A program made the translations under genes and the position numbers. A DNA stretch of 64,000 bases from Hemileia vastatrix. Lineage: Eukaryota; Basidiomycota; Pucciniomycetes; Pucciniales; Zaghouaniaceae. Shown piece after piece: positions 1 through 11,560 of the stretch. Position 1 is the stretch's first letter. Each line of letters opens with the position of its first letter. The stretch spans positions 39,178,797-39,242,796 of the forward strand of contig JASXTE010000004.1 in assembly GCA_030280995.1 (NCBI GenBank). The letters are read 5' to 3'. The notes below the pieces were generated by a model, which searched no databases, was not told the origin of the DNA, and worked only from the letters and a program-made list of their open reading frames with translations.

Positions 1-325
1 ATATTTCCTATCTTTGACTCACCTCTGGACCAAACCCTTTGACACTTATAGGTTGTTTTGTTTAGGTTTTGATGAAAATTAAAAAGTTGTATGTGTTGTC
101 TCTTTTATGTCACCAACGTATGCTATTTTTTTAGAAATAAATTATAAATAAATAAAAATGAAATAAAATAAAATAAAGTAAAAATAAAAAGTGCATTTAT
201 TCAAACTGGAGAGGAAGTAGTGAACAATTGGAAGTTAGTTGGGATAAAAAAAATAATTATAATTTAAAATAATATTTATATATATTTTAAGTTTTTGTTT
301 GTTTATTCATGTAAGGGAAATGGTT

Positions 326-360
<35 letters not shown>

Positions 361-851
361 GGATAACTTGATGGGGATTTTTCAAGTTTAGCTGGATGGA
401 TTTATTGATTTATTTAGCTACATAAGAAGAAGAAGTATCTTTCCTTATTTTAACTTCTGACCTGAATAAATATCTTTCTATTTATCTATCTATCTATATA
501 TAATTTCATATTGAGAAATAAAGTGATGTCATTTGAAGTTTTTTAGTGATATTCATTCATATACTTTTATTCATCCATCGTTTATGTATCGTGATGGCGA
601 TCGTTACTTTAACTACTCTTTCATCAATTCCGATTATTTAGCATTTATCAGTTTTACTCTTCTTAACATTGATCAAAACCTTTTTTCCTCCTCACTTTTT
701 CTTCTTACTTCTTCCTTTACCTCTTTCACTCATCATTCACTTTCAAGTTTGATTACAAAAACTATCTTTTGATTTTCTTATTATTATTATTATTATTATT
801 ATTGTCTATTATCACGATTTGACATATTGATTTTCCTTTTAAAATCTATCA
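1..851. other. AT-rich 5' flank without a supported gene
   Basis: No coding region can be supported here. The stretch holds a run of about 31 T at 329-359 and an ATT trinucleotide microsatellite near 777-803. A 79-codon open frame at 533-772 has low-complexity Phe/Ser/Thr composition and is more likely leader or upstream sequence of the gene that starts at 852. Confidence 0.5.
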
Positions 852-2361
852 ATGTCATTAAAATTTAATCAGTTCATGTGGTTTAATAAATCATTAATGA
901 CTCGTTTATCGGTTAGTTGTTATCGGACTTTTCATTCTTTTGAGAGTGTTTTAAATCGTAAAACTATAGATTTTAAAAACAATCATCATCATCATAAGGA
1001 AAATGATGACCATGATAGTCATAATCATAGTAGTATCAATAAAAATAAACTATCATCTCATTCAGGTTTACAACTACCTCTACCTTTACCACCCAAAAAC
1101 CAAATAAAAAAAATCTCAAAAAAAGCTTTCAAATATATCGTTCCTTTACCTGAAGAAGAATTAGAAGAAAGTTTTATTAGAGGGAGTGGACCGGGTGGAC
1201 AAGTGATTAATAGTCAGTTTATCTTTCTCTCTTTCTTTTTTTTTTTGTTCTTTTTATTTCTTTATTTATTTTTATTTATTTGTTTAATTGACGTGGATAG
1301 ATTAATGTATGTATTTCATATTAGAAAGTAGTATTTCAGTTTCATTGATTCATAAACCTACCGGAATTCGAGTTCAATGTCACGCTCAAAGGAGTAGAGA
1401 AAGTAATAGAAAAGAAGCTAGAAGGATACTTAAAGAAAAAGTTGAGTACTTTATGTGTCATTTTATATTTGGATTTTTTTTTTTTTTTTTTTTTACTTTT
1501 TACTTTTCTCTTTCCTCCTCTCTATTTCTTGTCTCTTTTGAATGATAATGTTATTAAATATATGTTCCCATCTTGATCATCTATATCTTTATCCGATAAT
1601 TTCTCTGAAAAATGTTACAGCCATATCGACAACGATTGGTGTGCTTCTACAAAAAAAAAAAAAAAAAAAAAAAAATCAAAAAATCAAAACATTTAGACAG
1701 AATGATTGACATTTGACAGTGACAGTGACAACCTTTTGGTGAGTGGAAGCTAAACTTCCTGTCAAATGTCAATTGATCTGTCCAAAGGTTTCGGAACTTT
1801 TTTGCAAAACTACACCAACCGTTTCCGATATGGCTGTACTTTTCTTTGATATATCTCTGCGAACATCATTTATCATGAGAGATTCACTATATATATATCA
1901 AATGAACGGGATTATAAATTACAGAGAGATCCCATGATAGCTTTCAATTAAAAACAAAGAGGAGGGGGGAACACAATGTTTATATATAATCACATATACT
2001 AGATATATAATGGCAAAAAGTTTTTTTTCATGGTAAAATTTGATGACTTTGAGATTTTAAACGCCACCATAATTACTTGTATATATGTATATATATGTGT
2101 GTGTATGTGTGGTCTAAACTGATTGATGGATAAATAATGTAGGTCGATTTTTATTTAAATCCGAGAGAAAGTAAGTTGATGCAGAAATGGAACCGGGAAA
2201 AACAGAAAAAGAAAGCAAAAGAGCGTCAGAGAAAGAAAAAGATGAAGAAGCGCAACAACAGCAATAGCGGTGGTGGTGAAGGGGAGCTTGATGAGATTGA
2301 CGGTCAAGGAGAAGAAGAAGAAGGGGAAGGGGAGGAGGAGCGAAATGAACATTCAAGATGA
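852..2361 (+). CDS. MTRFR: Mitochondrial GGQ-domain ribosome-rescue factor (C12orf65/MTRFR-Pth4 type), 3 exons
   Basis: I read this as join(852..1212, 1325..1440, 2143..2361), giving 231 aa in one frame. Donors are GTCAGT and GTTGAG; acceptors end ATTAG and TGTAG. The N-terminus (about 45 aa) is rich in Arg/Ser/Phe and suits a mitochondrial presequence, followed by a His/Asn-rich linker. The class I release-factor domain starts near residue 100 and carries the catalytic motif GSGPGGQ, then INKSS and the conserved SLIHKPTGI block; the first splice falls inside the INK motif. The Lys/Arg-rich tail (KQKKKAKERQRKKK) is typical of factors that bind the emptied mRNA channel of stalled mitoribosomes. 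The GGQ Gln catalyses peptidyl-tRNA hydrolysis. Sequence after GGQ fits C12orf65 better than ICT1. Intron 2 is unusually long (702 bp) and contains T and A tracts. The gene converges on the next one with a 70-bp gap. Confidence 0.85.
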
Positions 2362-2431
2362 AGACGGAAACCTACTTGATTGACTTTTTTTTAACAAAAA
2401 AGTCTCATGTTATTCTTCTTGCTTTCCGTTT

Positions 2432-3148
2432 TTATCTGGTCCGAGAGTTACTAGCTATAGTTGCAAGGCGCACTTTTGATTTTAATTGACCTAACCATTT
2501 TTTAGGACAAAGTACAAAACTTGCATCGGATAATTTTTCTAAGTTTTTTGAAATTTTATTTAAATCGATTGAATCGGGCGAGATAGGAGTGTTTTGATCA
2601 AGTTGAGAAGAAGGGAAAAGATTATATTTTTTTGCTAGATCGACGTGTTTTCGAATACTGTTAACGGTTGTTACTTCTATTTTACCAGTATTGACCAACA
2701 TAGGTAAGACCCGACGTTTGAGCTGGCTCATGCAAAAGAAGACTTCAGCATGTTTAAAAGAATGAGTATCGATTTGTTCTCTGGGATGAGTGATCCATCT
2801 AGGTCTGAATTCATGGTTTTTGAGACTGTTGGGATGACGAAAGCCTTTTGGAGTATTAGGGGGGGAGTTGTGAACACCATGGCCGATTGAAATATGATGA
2901 GCGAGATGATTGTCGAGAAGGACTTGACGAGTCATAGGACCATGTTCGAGAAGTATTTTGTAGCAGAGATCTTTGACTTGGTTGAGTTGTACGGTGGATA
3001 GCTGTGGATTGGGAGGTTCAGCCTGGGGAGGAGCAGGCTCTAGTTTGTGTGGAGGGGGTACTTTTGAGGCGGGAGTGTAGATGTATATGGAAGCAGAGTG
3101 GCGATGAGCTGGCCGAAAAGAACGGCGGAGAGTGGACACGAAGGACAT
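2432..3148 (-). CDS. Uncharacterised protein, probably mitochondrial, 238 aa
   Basis: This is a single-exon frame reading leftward. I chose the ATG at 3148 because its context (GCCGCCATGTCC) is strong and the first 30 residues form an Arg/Ser-rich presequence-like segment (STLRRSFRPAHRHS). An upstream in-frame ATG at 3259 would add 37 residues, but lies only 16 bp from the divergent KRE33 start. A Pro-rich linker is followed by a helical segment (KDLCYKILLEHG) that could be winged-helix-like, then a basic middle and C-terminus. I do not recognise the family. A fungal mitoribosomal or mitochondrial expression protein is a guess based only on the presequence and basic character. The codon pattern and GC level match the neighbouring housekeeping genes. 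Confidence 0.7.
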   Translation of the reverse strand: MSFVSTLRRSFRPAHRHSASIYIYTPASKVPPPHKLEPAPPQAEPPNPQLSTVQLNQVKDLCYKILLEHGPMTRQVLLDNHLAHHISIGHGVHNSPPNTPKGFRHPNSLKNHEFRPRWITHPREQIDTHSFKHAEVFFCMSQLKRRVLPMLVNTGKIEVTTVNSIRKHVDLAKKYNLFPSSQLDQNTPISPDSIDLNKISKNLEKLSDASFVLCPKKWLGQLKSKVRLATIASNSRTR

Positions 3149-3274
3149 GGCCGCCAAGAAAGAAAGCCACACTCTCCACAGGGAGTTTTCGTTCTTCCCA
3201 TCCAACCACACTTTGGCCTCACTCTCGCTGCGGATTTCGGTTTCTCTTGCTCGTCTCACGTCTGCTTTCCATCC
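3149..3274. promoter_or_regulatory. Short divergent promoter between the 2432-3148 gene and KRE33
   Basis: Only 126 bp separate the chosen start codons of two oppositely oriented genes, so both must be driven from this interval or from inside each other's 5' ends. The segment is the most GC-rich part of the island and has no obvious TATA box. If the upstream ATG at 3259 is used for the leftward gene, the gap shrinks to about 15 bp and the 5' UTRs must overlap. Confidence 0.45.
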
Positions 3275-5879
3275 ATGGCCACTCCATTCCAGTCACGCAA
3301 GAAACTAGACAGACGCATACAGACACTCATCTCTTCCGCTGTGGCTGAAAATCACAGATCGTTCTTTATCATCGTCGGCGATAAGGCACGCGATCAAGTC
3401 GTCAACCTCCATTTCCTTCTCTCTCAGGCACGCCATTCTGCGAGACCTTCAGTCCTTTGGTGTTACAAAAAAGATCTCGGCTTTTCTTCTAATCGCAAAA
3501 AGCGTGAAGCAAAAATTAGAAGAGATGTCAAGCGTCAGATAAGAGATGTCGCTGATATGGATCCCTTTGAACTCTTCGTTTCCGTCACTCAGATCAGATA
3601 CACGTCCGTCTTTTCATCTCCCGTTTCTCATCCTTCCCAATCCAATTTGATTGATCATCTTTTCCTCTCTATCTCATCTTGCATATCTTCATCATAATGA
3701 TAGATATTATAAGGAAACCGATGCTATTCTCGGTCAAACGTTTGGAATGCTTGTTCTTCAAGACTTTGAAGCACTCACTCCTAATATCCTTGCCCGCACA
3801 ATCGAAACCGTTCAAGGAGGTGGGATCGTCGCTTTGCTTCTCAACACTATGACATCTCTCAGGCAACTCTATTCGTTCACCATGGATGTCCATTCTAAAT
3901 TCCGTACAGAGGCTCATCATGATGTGGTAGCCAGATTTAATGAGCGTTTTATCCTTAGCTTGGGTGACTGCAAAAATTGTCTCATCTTGGATGATGAACT
4001 CAATGTTCTTCCTATCAGTGGCGCTAAATTCATTGATCAAGATTCTAATTTGCAACATCAAAGTTTCAATCCCTTGCCTGCTTCAACTACTTTATCCTCC
4101 TCCTCATCTGAGCTTGAGAAATTGAAGCAAGATTTAAAAGATACTAAACCTATAGGTGATATTGTGAAGCACGCCAAAACACTTGACCAAGCAAAAGCTT
4201 TATTGACGTTCGCTGATTCTGTCACTGACAAAACACTTTCTAACATTGTGAGCTTGACAGCTTCAAGAGGAAGAGGCAAATCTGCTGCACTGGGCTTGGC
4301 TATCTCATTAGCTATTGCTCATTCTTATTCAAATGTTTTTTTGACGTCCCCCAGCCCCGAAAATTTAAAGACAGTGTTTGAGTTCATATTTAAAGGATTT
4401 GATGCTTTGGGATATGAAGAACATTTAGATTACACCGCACATCAATCAACTAATCCAGATTGGCACCATTCCGTTGTGCGTGTAGATATTTTCAAACATC
4501 ATCGTCAAACAATTCAATTCATTCAACCCCAAGACAGCCATCTTTTGAGTCACGCAGAACTGGTGGTGATTGATGAAGCTGCTGCGATTCCCTTACCTTT
4601 AGTCAAAAGATTGATTGGGCCTTATTTGGTCTTTATGGCATCCACTATTCATGGCTACGAAGGAACCGGGCGATCACTTTCATTGAAATTAATTGCTCAA
4701 TTAAGACAAGCATCTAGAAATCCATCATCCTTGAATGAATCTACCACCAATGCTACATCATCCAACCCTATCTCTGTCTCTGAAAAATCTGAACATCTTA
4801 ATTCTGCAATGCCAAGTCGGACTCAGAAACTATCGAGAACTCTCAGGGAAATCACACTTGATGAACCTATTCGTTATTCTGCAGATGATCAAATTGAGCA
4901 ATGGCTCAATAACTTGCTATGTCTGGATTCTGTTTCTGGAACTTCACTTCTTCATCGTAGTAGTCTTGGCTGTCCACATCCCTCTCAATGCGAATTATAC
5001 CATGTTAATCGTGATACTTTATTCAGCTACCATCCAGCTTCTGAAGCTTTTCTGCAAAGAATGATGTCTTTATATGTATCTTCTCATTACAAAAATTCAC
5101 CCAACGATCTTCAACTCATGTCAGATGCACCAGCTCATCATCTTTTTGTTCTTTTGGCACCTGTCAATGAAACCAATCAATCTATTCTCCCTGAACCTCT
5201 TGTAGTGGTTCAAGTTGCAATGGAAGGTCAGATTAGTCAACAAAGTGTCATGGCTGGACTTAATCGAGGCATTCGTGCTAGTGGTGATCTTATTCCTTGG
5301 ACAATGGTTCAACAGTTTCAAGATGATCAATTTGGTCGACTGTCAGGCGCAAGAATTGTCAGGATTGCTACTAAACCTGAGTTGATTGGTATGGGCTACG
5401 GATCTCGTGCTGTTGAACTCTTGCGTGCATTCTATCGAGGGGATTTTGTCAATCTGGATGAGCACTCTCAATCTAAAGGGATTGAAAAGCCCCTTCGAAC
5501 GATTGATCGGACCCATGAACATCACTTAGGGAATGATTCAATTAAAGTTCGAGATCCTTCAAAGTTACCGGCTCTATTAGAAAAATTATCTGATTGTGAA
5601 CCCACTCAATCGATCAGCACAAACGCAAAAGTCGAGAAAGTAGATTATTTGGGTGTTAGTTTTGGTTTAACAGCTCAATTGATCAAATTTTGGAAACGAC
5701 TCGCTTTTGTTCCTGTTTATTTACGGCAAACTGAAAACATGCTGACTGGAGAACATACTTGTATATTACTTTATCGGTTAAAATCTCCTGAGGAAGATAA
5801 CTCTGAAGCAGATTGGTTGCAAGCTTTTGCTTTAGGTCAGTTTTTTTTCATTTTGCTTCTTTAAAATTAATCCTTAATC

Positions 5880-5919
<40 letters not shown>

Positions 5920-6078
5920 TGATGAGTAAACCATTTTCGGTACATATGTTGTTAGACTTTCGTAAACGATTCATGAGTCTTATGAGTTTTAATTTTCGTT
6001 CTTTACCATCTGTTATGGGTTTGAGTATTCTGGAAGCTGCTAATTCTGGAAAATTAGTGGAAGCAAATCGAGTTGGTT

Positions 6079-6130
<52 letters not shown>

Positions 6131-7626
6131 TCACTTCAAAATGACATGTCCGATTTTCTTTTATTTTTTCATGTGTCTAAGGATAAACTTTTTTTTTCTA
6201 GTTTGTGGGCTTTTGATGGTGCTTTATTACTTGAAAAATTTTGATTGGGCTGCTGACTTTATTTTTTTCTTTCTTATTGTGGCCTTGGGGTTTTATTCGG
6301 CACTAATAAAACTCAATTACTAATTGATTTGATTAGATCCATTATCTGCCGCTGAAATTGCAAGATATTTGTCTCCTTTCGATTTGAAAAGGTTGGATAG
6401 TTACGCAAATAATATGTTGGATTATCACGTCATTCTTGATCTAGTACCTACTCTTGCGGAATTGTATTTCTCTGGGCGGTTTGAAGGTGCTAAGGGGAAG
6501 GAAAGTGGGGAAGGGAAAGGAAAGTGTCAGTTGAGTGCTGTTCAATGTTCTATTTTACTTAGTGTGGGGGTTCAGAGGAAAACTGTTGAGGGTATCGAGG
6601 TTAGCTTCAATTTTTTTTTTTCTTTTTTCTTTTTTCTTTTTTTTTTTTTTTTGGGACGTTGTATTGGGTTCTGACTCATTTTAATATTTCTTGTTTTTTT
6701 TTTTTTTTTTTTTTTTTTTTTTCAAATAAAAGTCGGAACTTAAATTACCGGTGTCACAAATTCTGGCGCTTTTTGTTAAGATTATAAGGAAATTGAGTCG
6801 AGCTCTATCAGAGATTGAAAAAGAGGGAGTGGTTGTGTCGGCGGGGTTATCTAAGCGACCTGTTTTATCTGGTAGGATTGGTGAATCTGGTGGGATTTCT
6901 TTGGAAGAGATGTCGAGGAGTGAAGAGGGAGATGGGAAATTGAAGGAAAAAGAAAAGACGGACGATGATAAGAAGAAGGGGAAGAAGGAGAAAATGGAAG
7001 AAGAGAAGGGAAAGGGGAAAACGGAAAAGGAGAAGGGGAACCGGAAAGAGGGAAAGGAAATTGAGGAGCTGGATGATGATGATTCTGAGCAACAGATTTT
7101 GAAGGAACGCCAAAAGGAAATTATTTCGAGCATCGATTTGTCACAGTAAGTACGCATCTCCCACGTTATTATGTATTTGCTTGTTTCCTTTTGGAATGCT
7201 TTTTTTTTTCCCTTATTTTCTTCTTGAGGAATTGATCAATTTATATTTGTGATTTGATATTTTTAATTTGTTTGTTTTGGTTGGGTGTGGATGAATAGAT
7301 ATAAAATTAAGGGAGATGAACGAGAATGGGAAGGAGTTGAGGAATTGGTTAAGAAAACTGGCGGGAAAGTTTTGAATCATGCTGTTAGTGTTAAGATCAA
7401 GGTTGATACGGTTGGAGGCTTTGGAGCTTCTAAAGGAGAAGAAGGCAAACGAAGAGATGATGGAGATGGAGATGAAGATGGAGAAGAGGGGAAACGGAAC
7501 GGGAAACGGAAAGCGGGTGGTGATAGTAAAAATGGGAAGAAAAAAATAAAGAGTTCAGGAGGAGCTGGGAGGTATCAAGTATCTCAAAATGGTGAAGCAA
7601 AAAAAAGTAAGAAGAAAAAAAGATAG
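3275..7626 (+). CDS. KRE33: RNA cytidine acetyltransferase (Kre33/NAT10), 6 exons, 1194 aa
   Basis: I read this as join(3275..3603, 3704..5835, 5956..6075, 6337..6599, 6733..7145, 7299..7626); all junctions are GT..AG and the frame stays open. The enzyme makes N4-acetylcytidine in 18S rRNA and, with a THUMP adaptor, in Ser/Leu tRNAs, using ATP and acetyl-CoA in the nucleolus. Visible landmarks are the TmcA-type N-terminal region (FGMLVLQDFEALTPN near residue 125), a Walker A motif RGRGKSAALG near 297-306, the Walker B-like DEAAAIPLP near 400, and the GNAT acetyl-CoA loop (RIATKPELIGMGYGSRA) near 659-675. The C-terminal tRNA-binding region spans exons 3-5 (RRFMS-like block, SPFDLKRLDSYANNM). 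A Lys/Glu/Asp low-complexity insertion occupies about residues 1005-1067, and a second basic tail ends the protein. The protein is longer than the roughly 1030-1060 aa of human and yeast homologues mainly because of these tracts. Confidence 0.95.
6076..6336 (+). other. KRE33 intron 3 with a long T homopolymer
   Basis: The longest KRE33 intron (261 bp) starts GTTAGT and ends ATTAG, and contains an uninterrupted run of about 50 T from 6080. Intron 4 (6600-6732) also has long T runs and intron 2 (5836-5955) has a TA dinucleotide run at about 5884-5918. Homopolymers in introns of a conserved gene show that poly-T expansion is general in this genome and not confined to transposons. Confidence 0.85.
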
Positions 7627-8045
7627 AGCAGTGTGGGTGGGAAAAGGTTTTTAAAAATTAAAAAAATTGAAATGAATGAATTAATTGATTGATTGATTGA
7701 TAATGGAAGAATTGGTAATGAAGGAGTTTCATGAAGATTTATTTATGGGGACTGTACAGCCCCTGCAATACATCCTCATCACTTTTCAAACATTTGGTTG
7801 ACCTCAAAAAATGACTCAGATGACATAAAATGACTAGGTAGGAGCAATTGATAGTCCTTGATTCATAATATCATATCAAAAATATAAAATATTGTGTATT
7901 GTTTTCATGGCATTCAATCTAATTAAAAATTGCAAATTTGAGCTTAAAAACTAAAGATTGTTGCCAAATGAGATGACTAGTACTATTGAAAAGTGGGAGT
8001 GAAGTGGAGTCTTTTTTTAATAATAAAATAATAATAATAAATAAT
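7627..8045. other. Spacer between KRE33 and Harbinger A
   Basis: AT-rich sequence with short GATT and ATA repeats and no supported gene. It should include the KRE33 3' UTR. The last three bases (AAT, 8043-8045) are the left copy of the Harbinger A target-site duplication. Confidence 0.6.
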
Positions 8046-8511
8046 AGGGGGTCTCAAACATTACCAAACACGCATAGCATGTTTCATTTGAGAAACGCCA
8101 CACAAACACACCATGAAACATGGATGATTTGGTACTTGGGGTCTCAAACATGGGGTCAAATACTTCCTACTTTTGTACCATTTTCTTAACCACAACTCAA
8201 CCCACAAGTACCCACATCCTCCCAATCAGCTGCGCATCACCTTCCTTCCATCCTCACCCATATACTCCATGTCACAACTCTTCTCCCCCAGTTCATTTTG
8301 AGATCAAATTTTTCTCTTTCACACCAGAGTAAGTCTATTACATTTTATTCTGTTTTTTTTTTTAGAAAATTTTCTGGCTCCAATTTCTATACTCACAACC
8401 TCTTATGTTTATACAAGTCATCATAAATATCTAAAATCTTTGTTAGCTTCTTCTTTTCTTCAACAAAATTTTCTTTTTTTCACTCATTTCTTTGTTTTAT
8501 GTTCATTTATC

Positions 8512-8754
8512 ATGCCTTGCCCAAAATCTACTTCTCAACAATTTACTCAATTGAAACTGTCTGACCTACAGATTGGAATTAACTGGCTGAAAATTAAGTC
8601 TAATTTTGATGCCTGTTTTGGCTGTGCAAAATCCACTCAAGTTGGTTGTCCACCTGCATCAAAATTGAGTGGCTTTCATCAAATGGCAGGGGAGTTGAAA
8701 TCAAAAACTAAAGGTAAGATGGATTTGACAACAAAGCAAATGAGGGAAAGATTC

Positions 8755-8788
<34 letters not shown>

Positions 8789-9734
8789 ATTAAACAAAAT
8801 ATAAGAAAGCAATGAGGGTTTCTTCTTCAATTGGGTTTGGAGTTAGCAAAGATGATGAAAAGCATGGAATCACATCTGTTTCTGAAAAACTCAACTCTAT
8901 GTGTTCTCTTTATGATCAAATGGACAAACTCTTTGGACAAAGACCCAATGTTAACCCCTTGCACATAAATCATAGCCCAAGAATTGTTGAGTCTCCTACA
9001 AATAGTCAAGGTTTTCCTTTAGATCCTTTACTTGACTCTCCAGAATTTGAAGAACCATCTGCATATTCTGACATTGAGCTTGATGAGCCCATGGTAGTAA
9101 GACTAAACTACTTTTGCTATTATGTTTTCTTTTGTAGTGCTGATTTACTCCACATGTATAAACAAGACCCAAGCCTCATCAAATCTAGAAATTTGTACAG
9201 ACATAGCTGACAATGAAAGATTAGATGATAAAGAATCAAACCCTCCTAGCAACAGACTCAAGCAAAGAGCTTCTGCTAGTTTTGGGACAACTCAATCAAC
9301 ACCAAAGGTTGTTTTTTCTGCTTATGGGGAGATTGTTAATAAACACAAACAAGGTTAATATTTTTTACTTTTGTTTTTACTAAAAAAATTTTCTTAATTT
9401 ATTTCTCTTACTCTTAAAAGTTAAACTTGTTGCAGAAAAAGAACAAGCACAAATTGACATCATGAAGTTGGAGTCTCATGAAAAAAACTGCAGAATGTCA
9501 ACTACGTTTTTTTTTTGGGGGGGGGGAATAGAAGTGGTTTCATTCACAATCAAAGGAGGAATTTTTTTTTTAGAAATTGAGAAAGATTGTTTAGATTTGG
9601 AGAGGGAAAGAAGGTTAGGATTCAAAGAGAGGATGATGAAAAATTCAAAAATAATCAAATTCAATTGGAAAAATGCTAAAATTCAGTTGCAAGCTGATGA
9701 ATTAACTATGAAGCAACTTGATACTGAAAAATAA
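8512..9734 (+). pseudogene. Myb/SANT-like DNA-binding protein of Harbinger A, frameshifted
   Basis: The N-terminus (from MPCPKSTSQQ) leads into a domain with the pattern W-LKIKSNFDACFG, then SKLSGFHQMAGELKSKTKG and LTTKQMRERF, followed by YKKA. This matches the Myb/SANT-like or MADF-like protein that partners Harbinger transposases and helps them reach the terminal repeats and the nucleus. An A run at about 8757-8786 has expanded inside the codons between MRERF and KKA and breaks the frame. A second exon block (9200-9355) and a last one (9436-9734) encode a charged coiled-coil C-terminus. A run of T and G near 9508-9528 interrupts it. The same gene recurs in elements B, F and H. Confidence 0.65.
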
Positions 9735-10411
9735 AGAAATCAAGCTTTTTTTACTTGCCTGTGTTAATTCAAATAAGTCAAATGCTGATATTAAAGAGTT
9801 TCTTTCTTTACTTAGTTAAAATTAAGTAAATATTAATACATTTCTTTCTGAATTTCTTCTTTAATATCAACATGAAATTCTTCCAACAATTCATGTATCT
9901 CCTTCCTTAGATTTTTAAACTCTTCAACATTTTTTTGTCTAACTAAACTACTTATATCTAATAAACTAGATCCTACTCTGTCAATCATACTTTTTATTTT
10001 TTCATCAATTAGATTTTAAAATTTTTTCTTTTGTCTCTTGATTTATCACTTTTTTTTTATTTGTTCCCAAATACTATCATCATCCACAGATTCTTTTCTT
10101 TTGCTTTTTTTTATGAAATCTACTACTAATTGAAGAATGATGTTTCTGTGACTGCTTTCTAGTTAAAAAAATATGTTTTTTTGATTGAGTCTCAATTTTA
10201 TATTTGTAAAGTATTTCTCCAAACTCACCAGATTTCTCACTTGAGGAATCAGTTTTGTATAAATCTTCCTCTTCATCAGAAAGAATATCTTTTCTGGTTT
10301 GAGATTTTTTTTTCAATTATCTTCAGTGGCCTACTATATTTTATGTTAAATAATCTTTTTCTTATTTATCTATTCCAATAATGAAATATAATGAAATACT
10401 CTTACAAAATC

Positions 10412-11560
10412 TGTCAGCCAGGCTATACCAGGAGCCCAGTAAATGATATGTTGATTTATTGGACATGAAAGAGGGCGTAAGAATTGCTTTTGATGTATAT
10501 AAATTAATATTATATTGCATAATAAAATTATATAAGTATCTTATTAAATATAAGTGTTTTATTAATTTTATTGTTATATAAATTATTTATACATTTAAAT
10601 TAAGCATAATAAATTTTATATTCTACAAATAATGGCGCATTTTTATGTATTTAATAATTAATTAATTACAAACATATATTATAATTATATATGTAAAATT
10701 GACTTATAATGTAATTAAATTAATTAATTAAATTTATATATTAAATAAAACTTTTCATATATTATTAAACAATAATATTGGCCGCTTTTTTTGACCCTTA
10801 ATTGTGTCAGTAAAATTATTAAATAAATTATAACACTTATTTAATAACATGGTATTAACATTCTCAATTTAAATAAGGAATATCATTAAATTAATTATAT
10901 GTTTCACTTAAACTAATTAGTGAATTAATTACATAGTTAAAACAATTAATTAAAATTGCTTTATACTGGATTGAATTGATTACATGGATCTTGGTGTGAA
11001 AATAATTCTAATTGTTTTAATTAAATCCTTTACATCTCACTGTAATAACTGTTTTGGGTTATTTTACTAACTGTTCTCATGTTTCAGACTTACTTGGTTA
11101 CTAATTATTTTAATTAAGTGTTTTGCAAAGTTATGGTGGGAAAACGGTTAATTACTCATGGGTTTAGTTAATTGTTTCATTTTTTTCTCTTAATATCTAA
11201 GTTTCATTTCTATTCATTTCTATTCTTGTTTTAGCTTATTACTATTTTTTATATACTGATTTGTGGCGCTTCAGAGGTCCCCTGGTCTATAAAAGGGCCT
11301 TGGGTAATCCCCTTTAATGCATCACTTATTACACTCACATTTTATTACATATTTAAATATTATACAAATTATTATTATTATTAGTCTTATAGTTCTAATA
11401 TAAATCTTAATAAATTTTAAGGTTTCCATAAGTCTATTAATAACCATAATTGATTGCCGCACATTGAGACCTAACTTAAAAAATTATTCAATATTATTTA
11501 AATCCATTACAGTGTCATTACTCATAAGTTATTGTTGTATTACTCTCCATAAATCCAATC
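10412..11560 (+). mobile_element. LTR (TGTCAGCCAGGCT family) inserted in Harbinger A
   Basis: The left end TGTCAGCCAGGCT is the same as that of the solo LTR at 33122-33911. A strong core promoter (TATAAAAG at 11288) precedes about 270 bp of sequence up to a poorly defined right end; I could not find a clean duplication of the left flank AAATC. A copy of the promoter-proximal part lies in reverse orientation at about 63500-64000. No internal coding region is present, so this is a solo LTR or truncated element. The right boundary is approximate. Confidence 0.55.
11288..11295 (+). promoter_or_regulatory. TATA box of the LTR promoter
   Basis: TATAAAAG lies in the block CTGGTCTATAAAAGGGCC, which is strikingly conserved in the reverse-oriented copy near 63710 although flanking sequence has drifted. 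The related LTR at 33122 has CATAAAAGGCC at the equivalent place. This is the expected position of an LTR core promoter. Confidence 0.6.

Noticed and set aside
533..772. 79-codon frame upstream of the GGQ factor gene
   Set aside because: Low-complexity Phe/Ser composition, no motif, probably leader or spacer sequence.
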